Assembly: GCF_900107745.1 (NCBI RefSeq)
Contig: NZ_FNRO01000014.1
Span: 111,884-175,883, forward strand
Origin: Variovorax sp. YR216
GTDB lineage: Bacteria > Pseudomonadota > Gammaproteobacteria > Burkholderiales > Burkholderiaceae_C
Reading direction: 5' to 3'
Length of the DNA stretch: 64,000 nucleotides
A program made the position numbers and the translations under genes. Every line of letters begins with the position of its first letter. Positions within the stretch are counted from its first letter, which is position 1. The notes beneath the pieces are model-generated. The model was given only the letters and a program-made list of their open reading frames with translations, had not been told where the DNA came from and made no database searches. Below, in pieces: positions 9,395 to 19,075 of the stretch.

Positions 9395-10549
9395 ATGAAA
9401 CACCTCAAACCCCTCGCGGTGATCGCGGCGCTGCTGGCGTCGGCACTCGCGCATGCGGACATCAACGTCGGCGTGACGGTCTCGGCGACCGGCCCGGCCG
9501 CTTCGCTGGGCATTCCCGAGAAGAACACCATCGCGCTGATGCCCAAGACCATCGGGGGCCAGAAGATCAACTACATCGTGCTCGACGACGCCAGCGACAC
9601 CACGGCGGCGGTCAACAACACGCGCAAGCTGATCTCCGAGAACAAGGTGGACGTGATCCTCGGCTCGACCACCACGCCGAACTCGCTCGCGATGATCGAC
9701 GTCGCCGCTGAAAGCCAGACGCCGGTGATCTCGATGGCCGCATCGGCGCGCATCGTCGAGCCGGTCGATGCCAAGAAGCGCTGGGTCTTCAAGACGCCGC
9801 AGAACGACATCATGATGTCGCTCGCCATTGCCGAGCACATGGCGTCCAACGGCGTGAAGACCGTGGGCTTCATCGGCTTCTCCGACGCGTATGGCGAAGG
9901 CTGGTTCCAGGAGTTCTCCAAGGCGGCCGACCTCAAGAAGCTGAAGATCGTCAGCAACGAGCGCTATGCGCGCACCGACACCTCGGTCACCGGCCAGACG
10001 CTCAAGCTCATGTCCGCCAAGCCGGACGCGATCCTCGTCGCGGGTTCGGGCACGCCGGCCGCGCTGCCGCAGAAGAGCCTCAAGGAGCGTGGCTATGCCG
10101 GCAAGGTCTACCAGACGCACGGCGTCGCCAACGCGGACTTCCTGCGCGTGGGCGGCAAGGATGTCGAAGGCACCTTCCTGCCGGCCGGCCCGGTGCTGGT
10201 CGCCGACCAGCTTCCCGCCAGCAACCCGGTGAAGAAGTCCGCGCTGGCCTATGTGTCGGCGTACGAAGCCGCGAACGGCAAGGGCTCGGTCTCGACCTTC
10301 GGCGCGCACGCGTGGGACACCGGCCTGCTGATGGCCGCTGCGGTTCCGGTCGCGCTGAAGAAAGCGCAGCCCGGCACGCCCGAGTTCCGCGCTGCACTGC
10401 GTGATGCGCTCGAGCAAGTCAAGGAGCTGCCCGGCGCGCATGGCGTGTTCAACATGACTCCCAACGACCATCTGGGTCTGGACCAACGCGCACGCGTGAT
10501 GGTCAAGATCGAGAACGGCGCCTGGAAATACATCCCCCCATCACCTTGA
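9395..10549 (+). CDS. Periplasmic substrate-binding protein of a branched-chain-type ABC transporter
   Basis: This 384-residue protein has an N-terminal signal peptide (about 21 residues, ending ALAHA) and the type I periplasmic binding fold of the LivK family (INVGVTVSATGPAASLGIPEKN, then two Rossmann-like lobes). The start is ATG 9395 because GGAG at 9383-9386 is eight bases upstream; the ATG at 9389 is too close. It is encoded beside its permease and ATPase genes inside the phenylacetate cluster, so phenylacetate or a related aromatic acid is the likely ligand. That ligand is inferred from context only. Hairpin repeats flank the gene on both sides. Confidence 0.9.
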   Translation: MKHLKPLAVIAALLASALAHADINVGVTVSATGPAASLGIPEKNTIALMPKTIGGQKINYIVLDDASDTTAAVNNTRKLISENKVDVILGSTTTPNSLAMIDVAAESQTPVISMAASARIVEPVDAKKRWVFKTPQNDIMMSLAIAEHMASNGVKTVGFIGFSDAYGEGWFQEFSKAADLKKLKIVSNERYARTDTSVTGQTLKLMSAKPDAILVAGSGTPAALPQKSLKERGYAGKVYQTHGVANADFLRVGGKDVEGTFLPAGPVLVADQLPASNPVKKSALAYVSAYEAANGKGSVSTFGAHAWDTGLLMAAAVPVALKKAQPGTPEFRAALRDALEQVKELPGAHGVFNMTPNDHLGLDQRARVMVKIENGAWKYIPPSP

Positions 10550-10553
10550 ACCA

Positions 10554-10640
10554 CCCCTAGGCTTCGCGCACTTCGTGTCGCTACGCCAACCCCCTGCGAG
10601 GGGGCGATGCCGGCGGCCCGGCGAAGCCGGTTCCGCGGTA
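10554..10640 (+). repeat. Interspersed hairpin repeat, copy 2
   Basis: Same element as at 9270, here between the binding-protein gene and the first permease gene. The first hairpin has arms CCCCCT/AGGGGG with loop GCG; the second has arms CCGGC/GCCGG with loop GAA. It is the most diverged copy at its 5' part. Confidence 0.85.
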
Positions 10641-10691
10641 TCCCTGGCATGGCGGTGCGAGGCATAGGTTGACGGACTGATTGGAGAGGAC

Positions 10692-11720
10692 ATGGATTTC
10701 GATATTGCCCTTTTGCTGGGGCAGGACGGCATCGTCAATGGCGCCGTCTACGGACTGATGGCGCTGGCGCTGGTGCTGGTGTTTTCCGTCACGCGGGTGA
10801 TCTTCATCCCGCAGGGCGAGCTGGTGGCTTTCGGCGCGTTGTCGATGGCCGCACTCAACGCCGGCCGCACGCCGGCCACGCTGTGGCTGCTGCTGGCCCT
10901 CGCCGTCGCCACGCTGGCCGTCGAAGGCTGGCGCTGGAAGCGCGGCGCGACGGTGGACTGGAAAGCCACGGCCGTCTGGACCATCGCCTTCCCGGTGCTG
11001 GCCTGCGTGCTGGTGCTCGGCGTGCGATCCGCGTCGCTCGCGATGCAGGCGGTGACCGCGCTGGTGCTCATCACCCCGCTCGGGCCGCTCTTGTACCGCC
11101 TCGCCTATCGGCCGCTGGCGGATGCGACGGTGCTCATCCTTCTCATCGTCTCTGTGGCGCTGCACGGCGTGCTGGTGGGGCTCGGCCTGCTGTTCTTCGG
11201 CGCCGAAGGCTCGCGCACGCCGCCTTTCTCCGAGGCGCGGATCGACATCGGCGGGCTGGCGATCACCGGCCAGTCGATGGTGGTGGTCGGCGTGGCGGCT
11301 GTTCTCGTCGTCCTCATGTTCCTCTTCTTCGAACGCTCCATCGTCGGCAAGGCGCTGCGCGCCACCGCGATGAACCGCGTCGGTGCACGGCTCATGGGTA
11401 TCCCGACGGACCTGTCGGGCGACCTGAGCTTTGCGCTCGCGGCGCTGATCGGCGCGGTCTCGGGTCTGCTCATCGCGCCGCTGACCACGGTGTATTACGA
11501 CACCGGCTTTCTCATCGGGCTCAAGGGCTTCGTCGCGGCGATCGTCGGCGGGCTCGCGAGCTATCCCATCGCGGTGCTCGGCGCGCTGCTGGTGGGGCAG
11601 CTCGAAGCCTTCTCCTCGTTCTGGGCCAGCGCATTCAAGGAAGTGCTCGTGTTCACTTTGATCATCCCCGTGCTGTGGTGGCGATCGCTGCGTAGCCGTC
11701 ACGTGGAGGACGAGGAATGA
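10692..11720 (+). CDS. LivH-type ABC transporter permease
   Basis: A 342-residue hydrophobic protein with about eight membrane spans and the LivH family features near its N-terminus (GAVYGLMALALVLVF, then PQGELVAFGAL). It contains the EAA-like cytoplasmic loop (KALRATAMNRVGARLMGI). It forms one half of the transmembrane pore for the substrate delivered by the binding protein upstream. The ATG at 10692 has a GGAGAGGA ribosome site. Its stop overlaps the next start by four bases (ATGA), indicating translational coupling. Confidence 0.92.
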   Translation: MDFDIALLLGQDGIVNGAVYGLMALALVLVFSVTRVIFIPQGELVAFGALSMAALNAGRTPATLWLLLALAVATLAVEGWRWKRGATVDWKATAVWTIAFPVLACVLVLGVRSASLAMQAVTALVLITPLGPLLYRLAYRPLADATVLILLIVSVALHGVLVGLGLLFFGAEGSRTPPFSEARIDIGGLAITGQSMVVVGVAAVLVVLMFLFFERSIVGKALRATAMNRVGARLMGIPTDLSGDLSFALAALIGAVSGLLIAPLTTVYYDTGFLIGLKGFVAAIVGGLASYPIAVLGALLVGQLEAFSSFWASAFKEVLVFTLIIPVLWWRSLRSRHVEDEE

Positions 11721-13543
11721 CCCGCCGCCACCTCACCCTCATCTGCATCGCCGCGCTGGCGTTGTGCTGGGCCTGGCTGCCCGAGTTCACCGTCACGATG
11801 TTCAGCTACATCGGCCTCTATTCGATGGTCGCCGCGGGCCTCGTGATGCTCACCGGCATCGGCGGCATGACCTCGTTCGGGCAGGCTGCGTTCGTCGCCA
11901 TCGGGGCCTATGCCACCGCGTGGGTCTGTACCTCGCCTGCGGCTGCCGCTGCGCTGGGCGGCTTCGTGCCGGCGGGCGTGCTGCCGTGGGTCGGGCTGGT
12001 GCTCGGCCTCGTGCTGACCTTCGCGGTCGCCTGGGCGCTCGGCGCGATCACGCTCAAGCTGTCGGGCCACTACCTGCCGCTGTGCACCATCGCGTGGGGG
12101 CTGAGCCTGTACTTCCTGTTCGGCAACCTCGAATTCCTCGGCGGGCAGACCGGTATCACCGGCCTTCCCGCGCTGACGATCGCGGGCATTTCGCTCGCCT
12201 CGCCGCGCGCGCTCGGGCCGCTGATCTGGGCATTGCTGCTGCTCTCGCTCTGGGCACTGCACAACCTGCTCGACTCGCGCGAAGGCCGCGCCATCCGCTC
12301 GCTCAAGTCCGGCCGCGTGATGGCCGAGTCGATGGGCGTCGACACCGCGCGCTACCGCGTCAAGGTGTTCGTGCTCGCGGCGCTGCTGGCGGCACTGTCC
12401 GGCTGGCTCTACGCGCACATGCAGCGCTTCGTGAACCCGACGCCGTTCAACCTCAATATCGGCATCGAATACCTCTTCATGGCGGTGGTCGGTGGCGCGG
12501 GCCACCTGTGGGGCGCGGTGCTCGGCGCGACGCTCATCACGCTAGTCAAGGAGCAGTTGCAGGACATCCTGCCCAAGCTGCTCGGCGCCAGCGGCAACTT
12601 CGAGGTGATCGTCTTCGGCCTGCTGATGCTCTTCGTGCTCCAGCGCTTCGCCGATGGCCTGTGGCCGACGCTGGCGCGCTGGTCGGGGCGCTTCCTCAAG
12701 ACCGAACCGGTTCGCGTACCGAAGACGACCGCATCGCTCGCGAGCCGCACGCTGCCGCCGGCCGGCACGCTGCTGCTCGAATCGGACAAGGTCACCAAGC
12801 GCTTCGGCGGGCTGGTGGCCAACAACGCGGTCGCGATGACGCTCAAGGCCGGCGAGGTGCATGCGCTCATCGGCCCGAACGGCGCGGGCAAGAGCACCTT
12901 CTTCAACATGATCTCGGGCGTCGACGACCCGACCGAAGGCGAAGTGCGGCTCATCGGCGAGACGATGAACGGCAAGCCTTCGCGCGACTACGCCGCGCGT
13001 GGCCTCGGCCGCACCTTCCAGCATGTGCGCCTGCTCGGCACCCGCACCGTGCTGGAGAACGTCGCCGTCGGCGCGCACCGGCGCGGCCGGCACGGCTGGA
13101 TCGCCTCGATGCTGCGGCTCGACCGCGCCGAAGAGGCGGCGCTGCTCGCCGAGGCGCGGCGCCAGATCGAGCGCTGCGGACTCGGCGCCTATGCCGACGT
13201 GCCCGCCGCGTCGCTTGCTCTGGGGCAGCAGCGCGTGGTCGAGATCGCCCGCGCGCTCGCAGGCCAGCCGGCCGCGCTGCTGCTCGACGAGCCTGCCGCC
13301 GGTCTTCGCCACCTGGAGAAACAGGCACTCGCGACGCTGCTGTCGCAACTGCGCGCCGAAGGCCTGGGCATCCTCATCGTCGAGCACGACATGGAGTTCG
13401 TCATGAACCTCGCCGACCGCATCACGGTGCTCGAATTCGGCACCGTCATCGCCGAAGGCACGCCTGCCGAAGTGCAGGTCAATCCCCGTGTGCTCGACGC
13501 CTACCTGGGCGGCAGCGACGAACCGATCCCGATGGCCGCATAG
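11717..13543 (+). CDS. LivM permease - LivG ATPase fusion
   Basis: This 608-residue protein joins two normally separate ABC transporter parts. Residues 1 to about 310 are a LivM-type permease (TGIGGMTSFGQAAFVAIGAYATA and several hydrophobic spans). After a linker near 320-350 comes a LivG-type ATPase with Walker A GPNGAGKST (about 386-394), a LALGQQR signature and Walker B ALLLDEPAAGL, followed by the EHDMEFVM switch region. Fusion of LivM and LivG is a recognised variant in some beta-proteobacterial aromatic-acid transporters. The reading frame is continuous with no frameshift sign, so this is not a sequencing artefact of two genes. Confidence 0.93.
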   Translation: MTRRHLTLICIAALALCWAWLPEFTVTMFSYIGLYSMVAAGLVMLTGIGGMTSFGQAAFVAIGAYATAWVCTSPAAAAALGGFVPAGVLPWVGLVLGLVLTFAVAWALGAITLKLSGHYLPLCTIAWGLSLYFLFGNLEFLGGQTGITGLPALTIAGISLASPRALGPLIWALLLLSLWALHNLLDSREGRAIRSLKSGRVMAESMGVDTARYRVKVFVLAALLAALSGWLYAHMQRFVNPTPFNLNIGIEYLFMAVVGGAGHLWGAVLGATLITLVKEQLQDILPKLLGASGNFEVIVFGLLMLFVLQRFADGLWPTLARWSGRFLKTEPVRVPKTTASLASRTLPPAGTLLLESDKVTKRFGGLVANNAVAMTLKAGEVHALIGPNGAGKSTFFNMISGVDDPTEGEVRLIGETMNGKPSRDYAARGLGRTFQHVRLLGTRTVLENVAVGAHRRGRHGWIASMLRLDRAEEAALLAEARRQIERCGLGAYADVPAASLALGQQRVVEIARALAGQPAALLLDEPAAGLRHLEKQALATLLSQLRAEGLGILIVEHDMEFVMNLADRITVLEFGTVIAEGTPAEVQVNPRVLDAYLGGSDEPIPMAA

Positions 13544-13554
13544 GATGAAGCTCT

Positions 13555-13640
13555 CCCCCAGCCTCGCCCACTTCGTGTGGCTCTGCACCCCCTCTCCGGG
13601 GGCGCACCCGGCGGCCCGGCAAAGCCGGTTCCGCGGGCGC
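13555..13640 (+). repeat. Interspersed hairpin repeat, copy 3
   Basis: Same element as at 9270, here between the permease-ATPase fusion and the second ATPase gene. The first hairpin has CCCCC/GGGGG arms with loop TCTCC; the second has CCGGC/GCCGG arms with loop AAA. Confidence 0.88.
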
Positions 13641-13666
13641 CCGCGAACGATCACGGTGGAACTGAC

Positions 13667-14407
<741 letters not shown>

Positions 14408-14424
14408 CCCCTTCGGAGAACTTC

Positions 14425-16470
14425 ATGACCCAGATCCTTCAAAGCTTCATCGCCGGCCGCTGGCTCGGCCAGCAGGGCGCGCAGGTGCTCCAGAGTGCCG
14501 TCAACGGCCGTCCGGTGGCGAGCACGCATGCCGAGTCGATCGACTTCGGCGAGGCGCTGCACCACGCGCGCACCGTGGGCCTCACGAACCTGCTTGCGAT
14601 GGACTTCCAGCAGCGCGCGCAACGCCTGCGTGCCCTCGCCAAGTACCTGGCCGAGCACAAGGAAGAGCTCTACGCGATCTCGGCCCACACCGGGGCGACG
14701 CGCGCCGACAGCTGGATCGACATCGAAGGCGGCGCCGGCACGCTCGCGGCCTATGCGGGCATCGGCGGCAACGAACTGCCCTCGGGCAACCTGGTGCATG
14801 AAGGCCCCCCGATCCCGCTCGGCAAGAAGGGCGGCTTCGCCGGCACGCACATCCTGGTGCCGCGCCGGGGCGTCGCGGTGCACATCAACGCCTTCAACTT
14901 CCCGATCTGGGGCCTGCTTGAGAAGTGGGCGCCGAGCTTCCTCGCGGGCATGCCGTGCATCGGCAAGCCGGCGACCTCGACCAGCTACCTCACCGAAGCG
15001 CTGGTGCGGTTGATGCACCGCTCGGGCCTCTTGCCCGAAGGCAGCCTGCAACTGGTGATCGGCAGCACCGGCGACCTGCTCGACCGGCTCGATGGCGCCG
15101 ACGTGGTGACCTTCACCGGCTCGGCGGACACCGCCGCCAAGCTGCGCGTGCATCCGAACATCGTGCGCCAGTCGATCCCGTTCAACGCCGAGGCCGATTC
15201 GCTCAACTGCGCGATCCTCGCGCCCGACGTGTCGCCGGATGACGAGGAGTTCGATCTCTTCGTCAAGGAAGTGGCGCGCGAGATGACGGTCAAGTCCGGC
15301 CAGAAGTGCACCGCGATCCGCCGCGCGATCGTGCCGCGCCAGCATCTGGATGCGGTGGCCGAGAAGCTGCGCGCCCGCCTCGCGAAGACGGTGGTCGGAG
15401 ACCCCGCGCTCGAGAACGTGCGCATGGGCGCGCTGGCATCGCACGCGCAGCAGGCCGATGTGGCCGAGCGCGTGCGCACGCTGATGCAGGGCGCAGAACT
15501 GGTCTACGGCGAGCGCGACGGTTTCGCGCCGCAAGGCGAGGGCGTGGCCGAAGGCGCGTTCTTCTCGCCCACGCTGCTGCTCTCGCGCGACCCGCTGCGG
15601 CATGACGCGGTGCACGACGTCGAGGCCTTCGGCCCCGTCAGCACGCTGATGCCCTACGACGGCATCGACGAAGCGCTGGTACTGGCGGCGCGCGGCCGCG
15701 GCAGCCTCGTCGGCACGCTGGTCACCAAGGACCCGGCGACTGCCGCGAAGGCGATTCCGATCGCTGCGGCGCACCACGGCCGCATGCTGGTGCTCGACCG
15801 CGAGGCGGCGGTCGAATCCACCGGCCACGGCTCGCCGCTGCCTTTCCTGAAGCACGGCGGCCCCGGCCGCGCCGGCGGCGGCGAAGAGCTGGGCGGCCTG
15901 CGCGCGGTCAAGCACTACCTGCAGCGCACGGCGGTGCAGGGTTCGCCGACGATGATCGCGGCGGTCACCGGCGAATACATGCGCGGCGCCAAGCTCAACG
16001 AGTCGGACGTGCATCCCTTCCGCAAGCACTTCGAGGATCTGGCGATCGGCGATTCGCTGCTCACGCACCGCCGCACGGTCGGCGAAGCCGACATCGTCGC
16101 CTTCGGCGGCATCTCGGGCGACTACTTCTACATGCACTTCGACGAGATCGCGGCCAAGGAAAGTTCGTTCGGCAAGCGCATCGCGCACGGCTACTTCGTG
16201 CTCTCGGCGGCGGCGGGCCTCTTCGTCTCGCCGGCGCCCGGACCGGTGCTGGCCAACTACGGGCTCGACACGCTGCGCTTCGTCAAGCCGGTGGGCATCG
16301 GCGACACCATCCGCGCACGCCTGACCTGCAAGCGCAAGATCGACCGCAACAGGAAGGACGCCAACGGCGTCGGCCAGGGCGTGGTCGCCTGGGACGTGGA
16401 AGTGACGAACCAGGATGGCGAGCTGGTCGCCAGCTACGACATCCTGACGCTGGTCGCCAAGCGCAGCTGA
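14425..16470 (+). CDS. paaZ: PaaZ, bifunctional ring-opening enzyme (oxepin-CoA hydrolase / aldehyde dehydrogenase)
   Basis: The 681-residue fusion enzyme has an N-terminal aldehyde dehydrogenase (1 to about 520) and a C-terminal MaoC-like (R)-hydratase (about 540-681). The catalytic pair falls at E256 and C295 (GQKCTAIRRA), the same numbering I recall for E. coli PaaZ. The hydratase dyad is D566 and H571 in GDYFYMHFD. It opens oxepin-CoA and oxidises the resulting semialdehyde with NADP to 3-oxo-5,6-dehydrosuberyl-CoA. Because both domains keep their residues, the reactive aldehyde can be passed on internally. A CGGAG ribosome site precedes ATG 14425. It lies 17 bases after the transporter ATPase gene. 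Confidence 0.96.
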   Translation: MTQILQSFIAGRWLGQQGAQVLQSAVNGRPVASTHAESIDFGEALHHARTVGLTNLLAMDFQQRAQRLRALAKYLAEHKEELYAISAHTGATRADSWIDIEGGAGTLAAYAGIGGNELPSGNLVHEGPPIPLGKKGGFAGTHILVPRRGVAVHINAFNFPIWGLLEKWAPSFLAGMPCIGKPATSTSYLTEALVRLMHRSGLLPEGSLQLVIGSTGDLLDRLDGADVVTFTGSADTAAKLRVHPNIVRQSIPFNAEADSLNCAILAPDVSPDDEEFDLFVKEVAREMTVKSGQKCTAIRRAIVPRQHLDAVAEKLRARLAKTVVGDPALENVRMGALASHAQQADVAERVRTLMQGAELVYGERDGFAPQGEGVAEGAFFSPTLLLSRDPLRHDAVHDVEAFGPVSTLMPYDGIDEALVLAARGRGSLVGTLVTKDPATAAKAIPIAAAHHGRMLVLDREAAVESTGHGSPLPFLKHGGPGRAGGGEELGGLRAVKHYLQRTAVQGSPTMIAAVTGEYMRGAKLNESDVHPFRKHFEDLAIGDSLLTHRRTVGEADIVAFGGISGDYFYMHFDEIAAKESSFGKRIAHGYFVLSAAAGLFVSPAPGPVLANYGLDTLRFVKPVGIGDTIRARLTCKRKIDRNRKDANGVGQGVVAWDVEVTNQDGELVASYDILTLVAKRS

Positions 16471-16537
16471 AGCCGGGCTTTTCGGCGCATGTTCGCCCGG
16501 CTTGCCAAGCGGGCGATCGTGAGCACAATTCCGCCGC

Positions 16538-19075
16538 ATGGATGGACTTGTGCGCGCACGGAGTGGAATCCTGCCGATCCTCCTCGGCATCGCGGCCTGC
16601 GTAGCGTGCCTGTCGGGTCCGCGAGCATGGGCCGCGGCCGCTGACGAGCCGGTCGCAGCCGCTCCGGCCGCGCCCGCCGCCACGGCCGAACCCATCCCGG
16701 CTGCCGACATCACGGCGCGCGCCGATGCGGACGAGCAGCGCATCCAGCTCGCGGTGCAGCGCGCCAGGCAGGACGAGGAACTCCAGCGGGTCGATGCGAG
16801 CCTGGCCCGTCATTCGGCTTCGATCAGCCGGCTCGCGCAGCAATCCGCCGACCGCAAGCTTGCCGAGCTGCCGGTGCGCCGGCTCGAAAGCCTGCACCGC
16901 CACTGGCAGCTCTACACGCGCGAGATCGCCGACCTGCGCACCCGCGCCGCGCGCGTCGCGCGGGAGCTGTCCGAGGATGCGGCGGACCTGGCCCGGATGC
17001 GGCTCGAGTGGCGCGCGACTGCGAGCGAGGCGCAGTCGGCCGCGCCGGCATTGCGCGAACGCATCGACGAACTCATCGCGAAAGTCGAGGCCGCCGAGAA
17101 GATCGTCGCCGACCCGCTCGCCAAGGCGCTTCACCAGGGGCGCATGGCGGGCGAGCTTGGGCGGCAGGTGCGCGAGGAGGAGTCGACGGTCCTGGGCCTG
17201 ATCGAAGAGAAGGACCGGCGTCTGCTCGCGATGGATTCGCCACCCCTGTGGCAGGCCGCGGGCAGCGCGCGCATCGAGCTCGAACCCTTTCGCATCGGGC
17301 TGCGCCAGAGCCTGGCGATCGAATCGGCGCTGGCACGCGACCATGATGCGGCGAACATCAACCTGCTGCGGGTGCTCGTCGCCGTGGCGGTGGCGCTGCT
17401 GCCGATCCTGCTGTGGCTGCGCCGAAGGGCGAACCACCTGATGGCCGACGGCCTGGTGTCGCCGGAGTCGGTCAAGCCGCTCGGTCGCCCATGGGCCGCG
17501 TGGCTGGTGCTGGTGGCCCTCTTCGCGGTGCTGTTCGACTTCAAGGGGCCGGCCGTGCGCCAGCAGATGTTCATGCTGCTGGCCTGGCCGCCGATGCTGC
17601 GGCTGCTTCCTTCGCGGCTGCTGGATGCGGTCGGACCCTGGGCCTACCTGGGCGCAGGGTTCTACCTGCTGAACATGCTGGCTTCGCTGCCGGTGAGCAA
17701 CGAGTTCCTGTACCGGAGCTTCCTGCTGCTGCTGGACCTCGCGATGCTGGCGACGGTGGTGATGCTCTTCGTGCGCGCGCGCCGCAATGTCCCGATCGGG
17801 ACGCCGGCGCACCGTCAGCCGGTGATGGTCATCCTGCTCGGCGCGGCCGCGGCGGCACTCGGCGTGGCGGCGGTGTCCAACTTGCTCGGCAATGTCTCGC
17901 TCGCCATCACGCTGGCCTCGGCAGTGCTCGACAGCAGCTATCTCGGCCTGGTGATGTACGCCGGCGTCACCATCGTGGTGGCGCTCGCGCAGGTGCTCTT
18001 CGTGCGCCATGACGCCTCGCAGGCCGCACACGGCGGCCGGTCGTGGTCGCAGACCGGCGCGCAACTCGGGCGCGCCTTGATGGCGTTGGCCTTCGTGGTG
18101 ATCCTGTTGCAGTCGTTCCGCATCTACCGGCCGCTGTCGGACATGCTCACGCGCGCGCTCAACCATGTGTTCACGCTCGGCAGCATTTCGCTGAGCCTGG
18201 GCAACGTCGTGGCTTTCGTCGGCGCGGTGTTCGTGGCCTTCTGGGTCGCCCGCGTGATCCGGCTGGTCCTGCAGAAGGATGTGCTGCCCGCGATGTCGCT
18301 GCCGCGCGGCGTCGGCAACAGCATCTCGTCGCTGACCTATTACTTCGTCATCACCTTCGGCCTGCTGACCGCGCTGGGGGTGCTGGGCTTTCCGGTCGGG
18401 CAGCTGGCGATCGTGTTCGGCGCGCTCGGCGTCGGCATCGGCTTCGGCCTGCAGGACGTGGTCAAGAACTTCGTCGCCGGACTGATCCTGATGTTCGAGC
18501 GGCCGATCCGCCCGGGCGACGTGGTGGACATCGCGGGCCTGCTGGGCACGGTGAGCCACATCGGCATCCGCGCCACCATCGTCACCACCTTCGAAGGCGC
18601 GGACGTCGTGATCCCCAACGGCGTGCTGCTCGCCGACAAGCTGGTGAACTGGACGCTCAGCGGTACCCGCCGCCGCTTCGAACTCGAAGTGAACACGCGG
18701 CCGGAAGTGCCCGCGGAGCGGACGATGGCGCTGCTGGAGAGCGTTGCGCGCGAACTCGAGGGTGTGTCGGTGGCGCCCGCGCCGGAAGCCATCCTGATGG
18801 GCCTCAACGGCGGCCTGCTGCAGATCAGCCTTCGCGCGTGGACCGTGGAAGGCGCGAACTGGCTGGTGGTACGCAGCAACCTCGCGAAGAACATCCGCAC
18901 CGCGCTGGCCGACGCCGGCATCGACCTGCCGCGGCCGCAGAGCGAAGTGCACCTGGGCGGCGCGGAGCTGCGGTCGGCAACGCCGGAGCCCTCCCGCGAG
19001 GGCGCGGCGCATCAGCCCGCGGATGACGCGCCGGCACCCGCGGCCGGCACGCGCGGCATGCGAATGCCGCAGTAG
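16538..19075 (+). CDS. MscS-family mechanosensitive channel with DUF3772 periplasmic domain
   Basis: A large 845-residue channel. An N-terminal signal segment (to about residue 32) precedes a charged helical periplasmic region (about 45-260) of the DUF3772 type. About ten hydrophobic spans follow. The canonical MscS pore and beta domain lie near residues 620-730 (GVGIGFGLQDVVKNFVAGLILMFERP in three parts, then VIPNG). It should release osmolytes on hypo-osmotic shock. It is not part of the paa operon by function; the 67-base gap after paaZ could hold a separate promoter. The 3' end overlaps the convergent nhaC-like gene by 64 bases. Confidence 0.9.
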   Translation: MDGLVRARSGILPILLGIAACVACLSGPRAWAAAADEPVAAAPAAPAATAEPIPAADITARADADEQRIQLAVQRARQDEELQRVDASLARHSASISRLAQQSADRKLAELPVRRLESLHRHWQLYTREIADLRTRAARVARELSEDAADLARMRLEWRATASEAQSAAPALRERIDELIAKVEAAEKIVADPLAKALHQGRMAGELGRQVREEESTVLGLIEEKDRRLLAMDSPPLWQAAGSARIELEPFRIGLRQSLAIESALARDHDAANINLLRVLVAVAVALLPILLWLRRRANHLMADGLVSPESVKPLGRPWAAWLVLVALFAVLFDFKGPAVRQQMFMLLAWPPMLRLLPSRLLDAVGPWAYLGAGFYLLNMLASLPVSNEFLYRSFLLLLDLAMLATVVMLFVRARRNVPIGTPAHRQPVMVILLGAAAAALGVAAVSNLLGNVSLAITLASAVLDSSYLGLVMYAGVTIVVALAQVLFVRHDASQAAHGGRSWSQTGAQLGRALMALAFVVILLQSFRIYRPLSDMLTRALNHVFTLGSISLSLGNVVAFVGAVFVAFWVARVIRLVLQKDVLPAMSLPRGVGNSISSLTYYFVITFGLLTALGVLGFPVGQLAIVFGALGVGIGFGLQDVVKNFVAGLILMFERPIRPGDVVDIAGLLGTVSHIGIRATIVTTFEGADVVIPNGVLLADKLVNWTLSGTRRRFELEVNTRPEVPAERTMALLESVARELEGVSVAPAPEAILMGLNGGLLQISLRAWTVEGANWLVVRSNLAKNIRTALADAGIDLPRPQSEVHLGGAELRSATPEPSREGAAHQPADDAPAPAAGTRGMRMPQ